Source: an uncultured Ignavibacteriota bacterium (GTDB lineage: Bacteria; Bacteroidota; Ignavibacteria; UBA10030; UBA8401). Taken from it: DNA of 5,682 bases. Each line of letters opens with the position of its first letter. Positions within the stretch are counted from its first letter, which is position 1. The notes under the pieces are model-generated. The model was not told the origin of the DNA, searched no databases, and worked only from the letters and a program-made list of their open reading frames with translations. The translations under genes were made by a program, and so were the position numbers. Shown here in pieces: positions 5,631 through 5,682 of the stretch. Where the stretch lies: positions 1 through 5,682 of the forward strand of contig CAIVNT010000598.1 of assembly GCA_903907305.1 (NCBI GenBank), in the 5' to 3' direction.

Positions 5631-5682
5631 CTAAAAATCGAATATCTCACCAAGAAAACCACGCTTTCGTCCACGGCCGCCC
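5631..5682 (-). CDS. C-terminal tail of an upstream gene, partial
   Basis: The frame entering from the window's right edge reads GGRGRKRGFLGEIFDF and stops at TAG (5631-5633). The basic Gly/Arg run followed by a hydrophobic-acidic end is a plausible protein C-terminus, and a terminator-like hairpin follows the stop directly. Only 16 residues are visible, so no function can be assigned; a non-coding explanation is possible. Confidence 0.4.
   Translation of the reverse strand, partial: GGRGRKRGFLGEIFDF

Larger units (their letters stand above)
5567..5650. repeat. 11-bp direct repeat GAATATCTCAC, two copies
   Basis: GAATATCTCAC occurs at 5567-5577 and 5640-5650, 73 bp apart start to start. Read on the minus strand (GTGAGATATTC), the first copy directly abuts the ATG of the His-protein gene and includes its ribosome-site region. 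The second lies in the last codons of the upstream gene (GEIF). The repeat may reflect a regulatory site or a local duplication, or may be coincidental. Confidence 0.4.

Overview
The window is chromosomal-looking bacterial DNA of moderate GC (mid-40s % by eye), and all well-supported genes read on the minus strand. Several traits fit a Gram-negative of the Bacteroidetes/Chlorobi/Ignavibacteria (FCB) type: Sec signal peptides, a lipobox, a likely envelope protein, and often weak or absent Shine-Dalgarno sites. That placement is an inference from style; no marker gene is present.

Right end (about 4791-5682), in transcription order: the last 16 codons of an unidentified gene, a GC-rich hairpin after its stop, a short leader with a small inverted repeat and one arm of an 11-bp direct repeat, then a secreted 233-residue protein built from two copies of one helical unit with conserved histidines. 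A 74-bp gap holding three inverted repeats leads to a 659-residue P1B-type heavy-metal ATPase (2811-4790). Its SPC and HEGST motifs and lack of an N-terminal metal-binding domain place it in the P1B-4 subgroup (Co/Fe/Zn/Cd-type efflux). The two genes look like one metal-handling unit: an inner-membrane efflux pump and an exported, possibly metal-binding partner. This is the most interesting part of the window, although P1B-4 pumps themselves are well known.

Middle (about 1261-2810): 526 bp follow the ATPase with no recognisable gene, containing a weak hairpin, a 48-codon plus-strand ORF with a good Shine-Dalgarno sequence, and a minus-strand frame interrupted by one TAG whose final stop overlaps an upstream ATG of the next gene. 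Then comes a membrane-anchored five-TPR protein, followed by 370 bp without a gene.

Left end (1-1260): a two-gene unit with a 4-bp gap. The first gene encodes a small lipoprotein ending in a hydrophobic, glycine-containing segment. The second encodes an exported protein that runs off the window, with hydrophobic/glycine-rich segments and a beta-rich C-terminal part. Neither could be assigned a function.

I see no CRISPR array, tRNA, rRNA, insertion sequence or defence system, and nothing I would call a clear new system. The leads worth checking are the duplicated His-containing partner of the ATPase, the inverted repeats around that pair, and the lipoprotein/envelope-protein pair.
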